A DNA stretch of 64,000 nt, taken from the NCBI RefSeq assembly GCF_040712315.1, contig NC_134015.1:49197964-49261963 (forward strand), in the 5' to 3' direction. This stretch comes from Castanea sativa (lineage: Eukaryota; Streptophyta; Magnoliopsida; Fagales; Fagaceae). Made by a program: the position numbers and the translations under genes. Every line of letters begins with the position of its first letter. The first letter of the stretch is position 1. This document shows positions 11,815 to 23,119 of this stretch, piece by piece. Under the pieces are notes generated by a model. That model was given only the letters and a program-made list of their open reading frames with translations. It had not been told where the DNA came from and did no database searches.

Positions 11815-12360
11815 AGTCTTTTGAGACGCCTGAAATGGCCTCCACAGCTTTATAAGTCGATTTAATAAATGCTTTTGGTAATGCCTTGTTTTGGAATGAG
11901 TTACCAATTTATAAATTTTGTCATAGTTCTTAACAAGTCTCAATTTCAGCCATATTTGGAAAGAGTATAACTTTACTGCTGGGAAAAGTAAAGAGTAATT
12001 ATTGGTTAATATATCACAAATAAACAACATTAATGAAGTGAATCAACCTTATCTCACCAAATATGAGTTCAACAAAGTATTCAATTTCATATTTGATTGG
12101 TGCCTTCAATTCTGGTAGATGAAATGTCTTGTTCCTACCAAAGCCCAGAATGAGAAATGATTTCAATAAGACAAAGAAGTTAGGTTCATTGGAAGTGGGG
12201 CACTACAATGTGACATTGAAAACACAAAGATATTTATAACTTTCGGCTTTTTATGTATTAATGCAACATAAGCCGGACTGTTTTCCCTCACATGTCACCG
12301 GCACAACAGAAAAATAAAAGAAAAATACAAAAGCACATCCCACAAATTATCATAGCATAT
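11815..12360 (+). other. 3' flank of gene 1, shared with gene 2
   Basis: Non-coding sequence matching 34870-35450 downstream of gene 2, including TTGAGACGCCT, the AATTTCATATTTGATTGGTG stretch and ATGCAACATAAGCCGGA. No gene is recognised. Homology fades near 12360. Confidence 0.6.
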
Positions 12361-13255
12361 TACTATATATGTTAAAATTATTGCTTGACTTTTTTCTTCA
12401 ACCTTGTTTCCTCTTATGGCTTCTGAACTTTTAAAAAACATTGATAATTGGATTTTTTTTTTTTTTTTTTTTATAAACGAAGCTTAATATATAAAAAAAA
12501 TAAATATATTAGGGAAGGTCATATAAAAAAGAAAAAAATCAAATAAAGAAGGATCAAAGGCAAAGGCAATGTGGGAATTCTATCTTTTATCTCCAAAAAA
12601 AAAAAAAAAGGCTAGGTGGGAGGCTTCAAAAAAAAAAAAAAGTGAAAAAGACATTCTTTTCCTAATAGGGGAAATTTGCATTAGAGAGATATGAGGCAAA
12701 AATGTAAATTTGCATTCTTTTCCTAATAGGGGAAATTTTCTCCCATATGTTTTCTCTCCATTTTGAAGAGCAAAAATTTTGTAAGCTAGTCATGAAAATA
12801 TTCCACCTCTCTTTCTTTGGGCTGAGTTTTCTTCTCTAACTATCAAATAGAGAAAAATAGTAAACTCCCCAATATTTCCTATTCTTTCATTTTTCTTTTC
12901 ATCATCAGGTTATACTAGGATGGGTCAAGATGAATTAGTAAAAATATCTCTGTTTGGATACAGCTGAAAACTAAAAATACTGTAGCAAAATAATTTTTAA
13001 ATGTATGAATAGTGCCATGAGACCTATTTTTTAATGAAAAAGTTGCTGAAATGTGAAGTTTGTAAGTTCCGTAAATAGTGCACGAGACCCACTGATGTGC
13101 TGAAAAGTGGCTGAAAAGTTAAATAGTGAAATTTGTCTCCTAAAACACGTGCCAAAAAAAAAACGCAAAACTCAAAACGCGATAATTCCTATCTAAATGC
13201 TCACTAAAACTCATTATATTATCTGTAGATATAATTCACCATCGTTCCAAAAGAT
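12361..13255. other. Spacer between duplicated units, with a MITE
   Basis: A low-complexity spacer with poly-A and poly-T runs and a short direct repeat of CATTCTTTTCCTAATAGGGG (12652 and 12713). From about 12948 to 13202 there is a MITE-like sequence (GTTTGGATACAGCTGAAAAC, then ACTGTAGCAAAATAATTTTT, then GTGAATAGTGC-like and GAGACCCAC blocks). Its sister lies at 63118-63312. No coding sequence is seen. Confidence 0.5.
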
Positions 13256-13560
13256 GAGAATGCTAAGGCTTGAATCAAATCTGGACTTGAGAGACCAGAA
13301 CAGTCTCTCGCCAAATGTTTTGGCATAATAGGTGTGGTGTTTACTATAGGTGCATTATGGATTGTGGATTTATACAAAGGCCTTTCCAATACCACAATCA
13401 AATTGGGCCCTTGGTGGGATAAATCTGGACTTGAGAGCCCATAACAGTCTCGCCTAGTTTATTGGCACTACGGTATCTATTATAGGTCCATTACTTATGA
13501 CTTTATACGAAGGCCTGCTCATTACAATTGTTTGGTCACTCAAACTCAATGCTTATTTTT
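13256..13560 (+). pseudogene. Two adjacent WAT1-related exon-4 fragments
   Basis: Two copies of the exon-4 motif lie head to tail. The first, from about 13277, reads LDLRDQNSLSP and continues, with lesions, to SNWALGG. The second, from about 13427, reads LDLRAHNSL, then a stop, and continues to LYEGLLI. Both match [15 protein letters not shown] of the intact exon 4. No flanking exons remain. The doublet suggests an unequal-crossover scar. Confidence 0.75.
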
Positions 13561-14577
13561 CAAAATAACACCCAATATCCACTCATTTTGAGAGTGAGAA
13601 CAAATAATAATAATAATAATAATAACAACAGAAAATTGTCTGTTAATTGTGTTTAAGCATTAAATTTTTTTTTCTACAATCTACAATTATTTCATCAATT
13701 TGGTTGCCGAAATTATAAACCTCTCAAAACTTACTACATTGTAATGCATTGTATGGAAGTCTGCATTATAAATTTGCTATGTTTGGTGAATTTTCCTTCT
13801 TTTTTTCTTTTTTTTTTTGAGAGGTGAATTTTCCTCTATGTTAACATTGCGGGGACTCATAACAATGGAAAGAGATTTGGTTGTGTAAAATTCTCTAATC
13901 AGGTGGTAGACCATTTCTTCTCAAAACAAAAACAAAAAAAGGTGGTAGGCCATTTTTTATTATTATTATTTTAAAATAGAAGAAAATACTACTTAGGAAA
14001 GATATATTATACAACAAGAGCAAGAGGATGCTTGCAGCAAGGGAGAAAAAACTTCTGACATGTATTATACAACAAGACCAGGAAAATGTCTTTTGCAAAC
14101 GAAGCAAGATCATAGTACCAGAATCTCAGGCCTGTGAAACACAAGATGAGAGGTAGGCATTGTTTGATTGGATATATTCATTATATTGTGTAAAATTGGT
14201 TGTACAAAAATTAAAGAAACACATGTGTTTTGTGTGGTTACTGGTTACTTATTTTTTTATTAAAAAAAATTGGAAAGATTAATGCTTACTTGGCAGAACG
14301 TGACTGATGATACCCTAAAAAGGACAATAAAAAAAAATAAAAAAGATTCCACGGATAAATCTGAATGATTAATATATGCTTTAATGCCATTTCCACGTCT
14401 TCACCCACCGATCGTTGGGTTATATATATATAGACATTCATATAATCTCTTATCAAGAGTGACTCCAAATGAACCAAGTAATTTTCAATTCAAAGAAAAA
14501 GCTTATTTTTGTATGCTAATTTAGTAAATAGAGTAATTGACTACTAAATAAGTCAAACTCAAATATAATAATATATA

Positions 14578-14889
14578 CTAGTCTCATCACACATGCTTCG
14601 CGCATGTGATGAGGCTTTTTTTTTAGAGCAAAAGAAAATCCCTGTGTTTTTATTATATATATATAATTTCTATTTTGAAAATCTAATATATAAGTGGATA
14701 AAATAATTTGAAAATCAATAAAGAAAGTGACCATATTTTTTAGGTAATGTTTTAGTAGGAGTTAGAGTTGTATTTTTACCGGATTGTTCTTTACTTTTAT
14801 CTCTACTTAAACATAGAGATGTAGGGACATTTTAAAACCATAAAAATGAGAAATCCAAATAAGGGAAGCCCCTTAAGTAGTAGAATAGA
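14578..14889 (-). mobile_element. Non-autonomous Helitron
   Basis: 312 bp. On the minus strand it starts TCTATTCTACTACTTAAGGG and ends with the hairpin CACATGC-GCGAA-GCATGTG, 12 nt, then CTAG. It sits between host A and T with no TSD. Unit 1 (about 4220-4235) lacks it. These are the hallmarks of a Helitron. No RepHel protein is encoded. Confidence 0.75.
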
Positions 14890-14974
14890 TACTCATGAAT
14901 AATTATAATTTTTAATAATAAAAGGTTAATAAATATAGTTTTTATATAAGCTCATAAGTGAAAATAATTACATA

Positions 14975-15644
14975 CTAGACTCATTACACGTATTTCGCTT
15001 GTGCAATAATGCTCTTTTTTATTTATTTTGTTTAGTATTATAATGTTTAAAAGTGATATATAAATAACTGTGTGTATTTTTTTTTAAATGAGGTAATGTA
15101 ACGTAGAATAATGTTTAAAATAAGATAGAGAACCATAAGAAATTTAAACCGAATGGGACATTTGAATTTCTTAATTGAGATAAGAATTGTCATAAGTAAA
15201 AAAATTTGAGATTTGAAAAAAAAAAATGATATACGTTAGTGTGGATGGGTGAGGATATGTGATAACTGTATAGAATTTAGATAACAATTTTGGAATGTTT
15301 TAAAGAATTTTTTTTTTTAAAAAAAAACCATAGAAATTTTAGGATAAAGATATTTGAAGTTTTTTTTTTTTTTTTGAGAATGAGATAATTGAAGTATTTG
15401 AATTCAAATAGATAACAAATATAGATAGGAATCAGACATTTGAATATAAATAGGTGGTAAGAATAACGTTTTTTTTTTTTCCTTTTGTACATGAAATAGT
15501 ATTACTGTTTTAACATTTTTTGTTTTTTTGTCCAAAAAAAATTAAACTAAAAGGTATGTTATTTCAAAATTTGTATGAAATATTTTAGTACACTAGCAAT
15601 TGAAGACGAAGCATGGAAATCCTCTTATTAATAGTATAGATAGA
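14975..15644 (-). mobile_element. Non-autonomous Helitron
   Basis: 670 bp. On the minus strand it starts TCTATCTATACTATTAATAA and ends with a weak hairpin about 12 nt before the terminal CTAG. It is inserted precisely between A and T of ACATA^TAACTAAATC, which is uninterrupted in unit 1 near 4320. It has no coding capacity and contains several poly-T runs. Confidence 0.75.
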
Positions 15645-15993
15645 TAACTAAATCAATAATATAATTTTAACAATAATTTTGTTATTCATTATTAGCATGG
15701 ATTTGTGAAAGAATAATTTTTTTTTTAAAAGTAAATCAAGTATCTCATGAACAATATCGACAATGTTCAAAATGAAATAAGCTTGAATAGTTGTAAGTAT
15801 AATTTAGTTTTGTAATATGTTCAAATTCTACTTATGATCAAAATAAAATTAAATGAATAATCTTAAACTTTCTACCGATTTACTATAGCATTAAATCCAT
15901 AAAAGACTCCCACATTTTTTTTTAATAAGTAAACATAAACCAAAAGACTCCCATGTTTGGGGGGGTTCTCTTTCTCTCTCCTTTACAAAAAGC

Positions 15994-16984
15994 AAGGCTG
16001 TAAACGAGTCGAGCTTTGTTGAGTAATGCATGTTCAAGTTTGGCTCGTCAAGAAAAATTAAGGGCCTGTTTGGTTGGTTAGTTCTAATCAACATTTTTAC
16101 ATTTTAAACAACCTTACACACATTTCAACACACTTTTTCACCCACATGTATATCAAAAATACTTAAACAACATTACTCAAACTAACCAACCAAACAGACC
16201 CTAAAAATTCAAGCTTGGCTTGAGCTTGTGACAAGCCTAAAAATAATTTTTGAGCTTGACTTGGCTTGACTTAGCTTGATTAATTAGGTAAGTCAAGTTC
16301 AAACTTAATATTAAGCTCAAACTCAAGCTTAGGTTAAGCTTTTGAGCTTAAGATTTTTAAAAAAATTACATTTAAATATCTAAAATTATGAAGAAAAAAA
16401 AAATATATTCATTTTATCATGCATCTAACTTTACTTATAATTAGCCATTATTAAAATTAAAAATTTACATAATTAAATTCATTCATTCATCATTCCTTAT
16501 CTACAACTTCAGTAGTTATTCAAAATACAATTTTTACATTTACGTTAGATGGTGAAGAACTAGAAAAATACTTGTTTGTAACTATTATAAATGAGAAAAT
16601 ACTAACATGTTTTATAACTTTACTTTAGATGATTGATAGGGAAGGATTATATGTGACCTACTTAATTAATTAATGTATTTTTAAATGTAACTATAAGTAG
16701 TGGTCCCATGTTGGTCATGTCAGTATTAAGATATGTGTAATGGTATATTTAATTAATACATATAAACTTATAAATGAGTCTATACTTGAATTGTTGTGTA
16801 TCAAGTCTAATAGCTCACAATCTTGTTCGTGAACAAATTTTTTTGCTTGAGCTCGACTTGCTTATTAAACGAGTCTAAAACTAAGGCTTAAGTTTGGTTT
16901 ATTTATAAACAAACAAACATGAACGAGATTTTTATCGAGCTGAGCTTGAGTTGTTCATGATCAATTTGGTTCATTTACAGCCCT
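15994..16984. mobile_element. hAT-like non-autonomous element
   Basis: About 990 bp bounded by AAGGCTGTAAACGAG and CATTTACAGCCCT, which are inverted relative to each other. Subterminal repeats of GAGCTTGA and CAAGCT type are abundant. The unit-1 counterpart (about 6195-6215, CCTTTACTATCACCAAAATG) lacks it. The TSD is imperfect (CAAAAAG-like), so exact ends are uncertain by a few bases. Confidence 0.65.
16062..16201. mobile_element. Harbinger/Tourist-like MITE nested in the hAT
   Basis: 140 bp with inverted repeats GGGCCTGTTTGGTTGGTTAG and CTAACCAACCAAACAGACCC, flanked by a 3-bp TAA duplication. It lies within the hAT-like element at 15994-16984, so it inserted later. Non-coding. Confidence 0.8.
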
Positions 16985-18896
16985 ACCAAAAAGTACAAAA
17001 CTAGTTTGGTTACTTTGGTAAGGTATTGTTGGAAATAAAGGAGAGATAATACCTGAATTGTCTTTGAAAATTACACAATTTGATTTTACCAAAAGCAGTG
17101 GCAAAGATGAGGCGTGGACCAAGTCACTGTCTTGAGACAAATCGTGTTGTTTACGGTATATCCGATATAGTTAGACAAATAGATTTTGCACGTTGTCCCC
17201 AGGATATAATAGCCCAGCCACCTTTACTGATTATCCTTGCGAGCCTACACTGCTTGTAGGATATAAGCTCTCTATAATACTTTATTTTCCCAGAAAATTT
17301 TGTAAAAGATAAAATATTTTTGTGAGTAGTAAGAAGTAATAGATGACAAGTGTTTAAGAAAAAGAAAGTTGTTTTTGAAAAGTTTGTAGCTTTATAATTC
17401 AAAAATAAAAATGTGTTTCTGAAAATTTTATTTCTTTCCATATTTATAGAGCCAGACATGTTGTTTGTCCTTAGCCAAAAAATAAAAACGTTTGCTATCT
17501 TTAAAACTTTAAATGGTCATAAAATTATTGAGATTAACGTGTGATCAATAACTTTCTTTTTCTATATATATAAAAGCCAGATATCAAAACATATCTTCGC
17601 CAAATCTATTCGTTGAGAACAAGGGAAATATGGGAAAATTCTTAGGTACTCTCGAAGTATAGTAAAATGGTGCTCCCTTCTCTCACATTCATGGTGGACC
17701 CCAGCATGAATTTAATGAGCGGACCCTACCATGAATGTGAGAGGAGGGAGCACCATTCTTCGTGCTCTAGGAGTACCTAAGAATTACTCGAGAAATATGT
17801 CATAATGCTATGTATTTAATGGCCCATAGTTAACATGAAGAACTTTATTAGAATACCTTTTTGAAAATTTCAGAATATATATTACAAAAAATTGCTAGTT
17901 GTTTTGACCACTTTCCATAGAACCAAATAGTAAATACTTGTGTACTTGTGTGTGTGTATATATATAGTAACTTATTATAACATAAAATAATTCAGCAATA
18001 GGTGTACATTTAAGTGCTGAAAAATCTTCTATATATGACATTATTATGTCATATCCAAATAAGAACGTTTGAATACAAAAGGCTTAGAATGGAAAATATA
18101 TATTTGTAATAAAACCAAATATGCTGGCAATTGTAGAATTAATCACATTAATTTTTAGAAAATTCCCTAATTAAAACTATTGATAATAGCTATTCAAATT
18201 TTAAATTATATTTGAATTTTAAAATTTAGCATTCAATATATCTAAAATTAAGGGATAATTAATTTCTTTAATTTACATAAATAAGTATTAAAATAAATAT
18301 GATATTTTTATAAAAATATCCCATATGTATTTGATTAAGAGCGTTTAAGTTACTGTTTTCAATTTAAGGCGTTTCTAAATACTTTATTTTGAAAACACAT
18401 CTAGACCAGTTCTTGTTTTTGAGTTACAATATTGGGTGACATTGTTGTAAATATATTGAAAATTGTGGGACCCACAAGTCTGGTATTTGACTGCACCTAA
18501 CTGTGCATTTTTTCTCTCTCATTTACAGTCACAGCCTTCTCTTTCACCTCATCTCGCTCTCTTCACCTCCATTGTTTTTACTCTTTCACGTCATCTCGCT
18601 CTCTTCAACTCCATTATTTTTGCTCTTTCTCTCATATCAAATGAACCAACACCATTATTACCAACAACAACAAAAGAAAGCCAAATCCAAAAACTTACAT
18701 CCACTTTTTTTTTAATTTTTTTATCATCAACAGCACAAACATTTTTTGAAGATAGAAAGAAATAGAAGAGGCAGTTCTCCAAGATCATCATATCAAAAGA
18801 AAAAAAAAACGTTTAGATTAGAAGTTCAAATCTATAAATAACAACATCAAAATGACCTGGGATGTGGGTACTCAGTTTTGGTTGAATGATTTTGGT
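16985..18896. other. Non-coding stretch before the LTR element, with a MITE
   Basis: AT-rich DNA with no recognisable gene. A 149-bp MITE at 17638-17786 has near-perfect arms (ATTCTTAGGTACTCTCGAAG and GAGTACCTAAGAAT, each continuing into GGTGCTCCC/GGGAGCACC). A diverged relative lies at 28911-29030. Near 18540-18640 there is a short tandem repeat (TCTCGCTCTCTTCA and CTCCATT units). Confidence 0.55.
17638..17786. mobile_element. MITE with long inverted arms
   Basis: Two arms of about 60 bp form a near-complete foldback, including CTCACATTCATGGTGGACC and the inverse GGACCCTACCATGAATGTGAG. It is non-coding. The TSD is unclear and the superfamily unassigned. Confidence 0.7.
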
Positions 18897-18901
18897 GTAA
18901 T

Positions 18902-19845
18902 TGTAGAGAGGGAAAATTCCCGACCTATCACAAGCTGACACATCATACTACCAAGTCCACAAAATACAGCCAATTACAAGGCGCCACGTACTGCTGCTAG
19001 GTTTTGCCATCACTATTCGGATTCCAATAGAAATTTGCCAAGTGTCATTGAAATAAAGGCATGAAACTGCATCAGCACGTGTAAGCGATGACACAAGCAG
19101 CCCTGCACGTGTAAGCGATGACACAAGCAGCCCTGCACGTGTAAGCGATGACATAAGCGGACCAATCAAGCTGTGACAAGTATTACCAATCAGACTTCGC
19201 CACGTGTCACTCACCTACCCCTAAACTCCTATAAATAGAAGCCTTCCTAAGACATTTAGGAGGACACACAGACACAGGACGGAGACAGAAGGAAGAAGAT
19301 ATCTTGAGTTCAGAAATCCAGAAGCTCTGCCGGAATCAAACCCCGAAGCCTCCAAGAACTTCAACCTCGAATACAGACAACATTCGAAGCAAAATCATCC
19401 AAACTACTCGTCCAAATCTCAAAGTTCACTGGAATCAAGCTCAAAAGCCTCCAGAAATCTCAACAAACCATAAATCAACGAAGCTCTACGGAATCAAGCC
19501 TCTAAAGCACCGAAGAACTTCCACCACAAACCTTCAAACACGAAGAACACACGAAGAACACGAAGAACAAAGAATTTTTAACAAGCTCATAGCCAGAGAT
19601 TCATTGTAATTCCGTTTCAAAGATCTTCGATCCATTCCTCAGCCAAATTGAAAAATATCTTATGTTCAAATCAAAATCACATTACCACAATTCCAATCAA
19701 TAAATCTTTCAAGGAGATCGAATCAGAGGATTACTCTTTTGTAATTACAGAGAATTGTACCACACATTTATCAATACAAATTCGTATTTGTGAAACTATT
19801 TTACTTGTTTGATTTATTTCGAACTAAGAAATTTAGTCGTCTACA
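18902..19845 (+). repeat. 5' LTR
   Basis: 944 bp. It contains three copies of a 30-bp repeat (about 19075-19160) with the palindrome CACGTG, a TATA box TATAAATA at 19230-19237 and an AATAAA signal near 19699. The repeated CACGTG cores resemble G-box/ABRE sites, suggesting an inducible U3, but that is inference. Confidence 0.92.
19230..19237 (+). promoter_or_regulatory. TATA box of the 5' LTR
   Basis: TATAAATA in the context CTCCTATAAATAGAAGCC, repeated identically in the 3' LTR at 27978-27985. Transcription would start about 30 bp downstream, in the R region. Confidence 0.75.
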
Positions 19846-19870
19846 AATTCTGGCACGCCCGGTGGGACCT
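19846..19870 (+). other. Primer-binding region
   Basis: TGGCACGCCCGGTGGGAC begins five bases after the LTR end. The leading TGG fits pairing with a tRNA CCA 3' end. I do not assign the tRNA. Confidence 0.6.
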
Positions 19871-19934
19871 CTCTGCCTCTCATCTCATTCTCCTTCAAAG
19901 AAAAAAAATCTTCATCATCTTGCTACCAACTTCA

Positions 19935-21685
19935 ATGGCCTCTAGCAAGAACATTCAAGCTTCAACAATAGCTGCTTCAATTAAACTTGGTACGGCTACC
20001 ACCAACAGTCGCATTGGAGCAATCAATTGTAGCCAACCTAAAGCTTACAATAAGCTTTAATCTCAATCAACCAAGGAAGCCAAGGTCCAGACAATCATCT
20101 CCTTAGACCCTCTTAAAAGAAACAAGGTCATCAACAAGGACATCTCCATCTTGGAACACCTCAAGTATGGGGGCAAATCCCCTTCTTCCTCCACAAGAAG
20201 CTAGTCGCATGATTTCTCTCTCATCAAAGGGAACCCAAAAGATGAGATTTCACGTGCTCACTTCAATTCACTTCCTTCTCCATCATCTGTGGAAGTTGTG
20301 TCAGTCATGATGATTAACACCTCTACCATGGAAGAAAAGATGGCTGAAATGGAACAAAGGGTCGTCCTTCTCACAAAAGCACTTGAAGATAAGGACCTCC
20401 AAATTGCAACTTTAATGAACAAACTCGAAGTACAAGATCTTGGTGAATCAAGCCATGGTCATAAATTCGCATCTGTAAAGGATGATGAAGGGAAAGAAAT
20501 TGAAAACACTCCTCGACAAGAACAATCCACCTCAATGGCCTCAATATCTGTCCAACAACTGCAGGACATGATAACGAATACCATACGAGCACAATATGGA
20601 GGTTCTTCTACAAATTCTCTCATATATTCAAAACCCTATACAAAACGCATTGACAATATGAGAATGCCAAATGGGTATCAACCCCCCAAGTTCTTGCAAT
20701 TCGATGGCAAGGGAAACCCTAAGCAACACGTTGCGCACTTTATAGAAACCTGTGAGAACGCAGGGACTCAAGGAGGCCTATTTGTAAAGTGCTTTGTTCG
20801 TTCTTGAAAGGGAATGCCTTTGATTGGTATACGCACTTAGAACCCGAGTCAATCGATAGTGTGGAACAACTTGAATGGGAGTTCCTCAACCGGTTCTACA
20901 GCACACGTCGTACGGTAAGCATGATGGAGCTTACCAATACTAAGCAGTGGAAAGACGAGCCTGTTGTTGACTATATCAATCGATGGCGTTCTTTGAGTCT
21001 AGACTGTAAGGATAGACTTTCTGAAATATCTGCTGTAGAAATGTGCATCCAAGGCATGCACTGGGGACTTCTGTACATCCTGCAAGGGATAAAACCCTGA
21101 ACATTCGAAGAATTGGCAACTCGTGTGCACGACATGGAATTGAGTATCTCTTGCCATGAAAGTACAAAACCTCCCATACCTGAGGAAAGCAGAAAGGAAG
21201 TAAAGATGAATGACAGAAATGCAAAAGGCAATCTCAAAGACCCAATAACTGTTAACACTACCATAGTTAAGGTTCCAAGGAGAGGAGCAAAGACAAATGA
21301 AAAACAACTTGAAGGATGGCAAAAGAACGAAGTGCGTCGTCTGACCTTTAAGGAACGTGAGCAAAAATCATATCCGTTCCCCAATGAAGATGTGCCAAAA
21401 ATCTTAGAACAACTATTGCAATTACAGCTGGTTGAATTGCCAGAATGCAAGCGACCAGAAGACATAGGGAAAGTTGATGACCCTAACTACTGCAAATATC
21501 ATCGCATCATTGGCCACCCAATTCAAAAATGCTTCGTCTTCAAAGAACAAATCATGAAGCTTGCCAAAGAAAACAAGATTGATCTAGACCTTGATGAAGT
21601 TGTCGGGTCAAACCATGTGACCATTGCTTGTGATGTACTTCCAATCTCCTCTGGCGGGCAAACACCAATAAGGCTTACAAATTGA
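19935..21685 (+). pseudogene. Retrotransposon gag, degenerate
   Basis: Gag capsid-like polyprotein of the plant retrotrans_gag type. The ATG at 19935 opens MASSKNIQAS. A coiled-coil-like region (KMAEMEQRVVLLTKALEDKD) follows. The core has PKFLQFDGKGNPKQHVAHFI, LKGNAFDWYTHLEPESID, FLNRFYSTRRTVSMMEL and WKDEPVVDYINRWRSL. The C-terminal part has a Cys/His cluster (YCKYHRIIGHPIQKC). Lesions are TAA at 20058, TAG at 20202, a frameshift near 20790 and TGA at 21098. No pol follows the final stop at 21683. Confidence 0.85.
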
Positions 21686-21892
21686 TTGATCAGGAGGGTG
21701 TAAGGATCGGCCCCATCAATGGGAAGTTCCTCAAACACTTCTATGCTTGAAAATCAAGAATTGCTCCTCGGTAAGAGCTTAAACTACCCACTGCAGCACT
21801 ACAAGGGTACATGATGTTTCCCATTACCTTTGAAAGTGCACAAATAAAGAGAAATTAATCCCACTCTATGTCACCATTTGTGAGTGTGGCGT

Positions 21893-22033
21893 AGTGGTTG
21901 GATGCCCATGTCACCCTTGAGGCCAAGGTCTCAGGTTCGATTAGAGGTGATACCCACTATTGCACAATTGGTACCCATGAAATGTCGTGGGGTGTAGGGC
22001 GAGGATTACACACGTGAGCCCTCCCTTTTTGTA
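21893..22033 (+). mobile_element. tRNA-derived SINE inside the LTR element
   Basis: A-box-like GTGGCGTAGTGG and B-box AGGTTCGATTA are spaced about 45 bp apart. The body ends CGTGAGCCCTCCC followed by TTTTT and an A-rich tail that merges into the adjacent minisatellite. It is a pol III-type retroposon that landed in the interior of the LTR element or its progenitor. Confidence 0.65.
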
Positions 22034-22388
22034 AAAAGAAACAACAACAAAAAAATCAAAAAAAAAACAAAACAAAAGAAAAACAAAAAAAAAAGAAGCT
22101 CATCAAAACCATGAAAAAAAAAATCATCAAAACCAAAGAAAAAAAAATCATCAAAACCATGAAAAAAAAATCATCAAAACCAAAGAAAAAAAAATTCATC
22201 AAAACCATGAAAAAAAAAAATCATCAAAACCAAAGAAAAAAAAAATCATCAAAACCATGAAAAAAAAAAATCATCAAAACCAAAGAAAAAAAAATCATCA
22301 AAACCATGAAAAAAAATCATCAAAACCAAAAAAAAAAAAAAAAAATCATCAAAACCATGAAAAAAAAATCATAAAAAAAAAAAAAAAT
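22034..22388 (+). repeat. A-rich minisatellite
   Basis: About a dozen alternating units of the type AAAAAAATCATCAAAACCATG and AAAAAAATCATCAAAACCAAAG with variable A runs. It begins exactly at the SINE tail, so it probably grew from that A-rich tail by replication slippage. Confidence 0.85.
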
Positions 22389-23119
22389 TTGTTGAACTAC
22401 GTAATGACTTGATCCCTCTCCGGGGTACGTAGGCAGCTTAGTACTTTTCACTAAGTTCAGTCACATAAAAAGAAGAAGGACTGTCAGTCTAGCTTGAAGA
22501 GTTTGTCCAAAGGTCGTCAACATGCTTTCAAGAACCCTTTGATTGGCAAGGCGTCGCTTAAGATCAATCAATTGCTCACTATATGATGTTCAAAGATCAT
22601 TGTGGTAGAAAGTGATAGCTGCAAAGAATTGGTGTTACTTAGCTTTCCTTGAAATAATGATAAGTTGATTCTCGGTTATGGAGTAAAAGAAAATCTTCAA
22701 CCTCTGTTGCAAGGAATGGACTCTGCATGGCATTGCTCATCTTTTGTGGACATATTCCCACGTCTCTGAAGTATACTTTGCATCACTTATCTCCTGGGGG
22801 CATCTTTTTTGTACCTTTCAAGTCTAGGCTATATTGTCTCTCTTCTAGGTTGTGCCACTTCACAACTCTGAAATTTGAACCACATCATCTCCCTTTTGAG
22901 TGGTGTTGTTTCACATCATGTCTCTAAAATCTGGAAAACGTCACCTTCCTCCAACATCTGAAGTTGATGTTGCATCATCTCTCCTCTAAGGGCATGTTCG
23001 TGCAATGTCAAAATCAAGGCGGCATTCTTCTCACATCTTCAAGGTTTTATTGGCATCTCTTTGCATCCTCAAAGTCTTGATGGGAGCTTCTTGAAACTTC
23101 AAGCTTCATTATAAAGGCC
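22389..23119 (+). other. LTR-element interior, non-coding
   Basis: Begins with TTGAACTACGTAATGACTTG and GGGGTACGTAGGCAGC, a conserved-looking motif I associate with interiors of plant Gypsy-like elements (recollection). The rest has short TCATCTC and TTCACA repeats and no convincing ORF. Confidence 0.45.

Larger units (their letters stand above)
3080..12360 (+). repeat. Segmental duplication, unit 1
   Basis: This block is collinear with 13256-35450. Shared landmarks, in order, are a WAT1 exon-4 fragment (3080 and 13380), the GGTGGTAGGCCATTTTTTATT segment (3410 and 13940), the ACTCATGAATAATTATAAT segment (4229 and 14890), the gene-proximal flank (6300 and 29200), the whole WAT1 gene (7295 and 31048) and about 550 bp of 3' flank (11815 and 34870). 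Unit 1 carries a private insert between about 4590 and 6125 and a private hAT at 10745-11806. About 260 bp at 6496-6750 is absent from unit 2. Confidence 0.85.

Noticed and set aside
20971..21465. Overlapping minus-strand ORFs of 82-164 codons
   Set aside because: Antisense shadows of retrotransposon gag.
21893..21960. Functional tRNA gene
   Set aside because: A- and B-box-like motifs are present but there is no cloverleaf acceptor stem, and the element has a SINE body and tail.
22034..22388. CRISPR-like array
   Set aside because: Repeats are contiguous A-rich minisatellite units with no unique spacers, in a plant genome.
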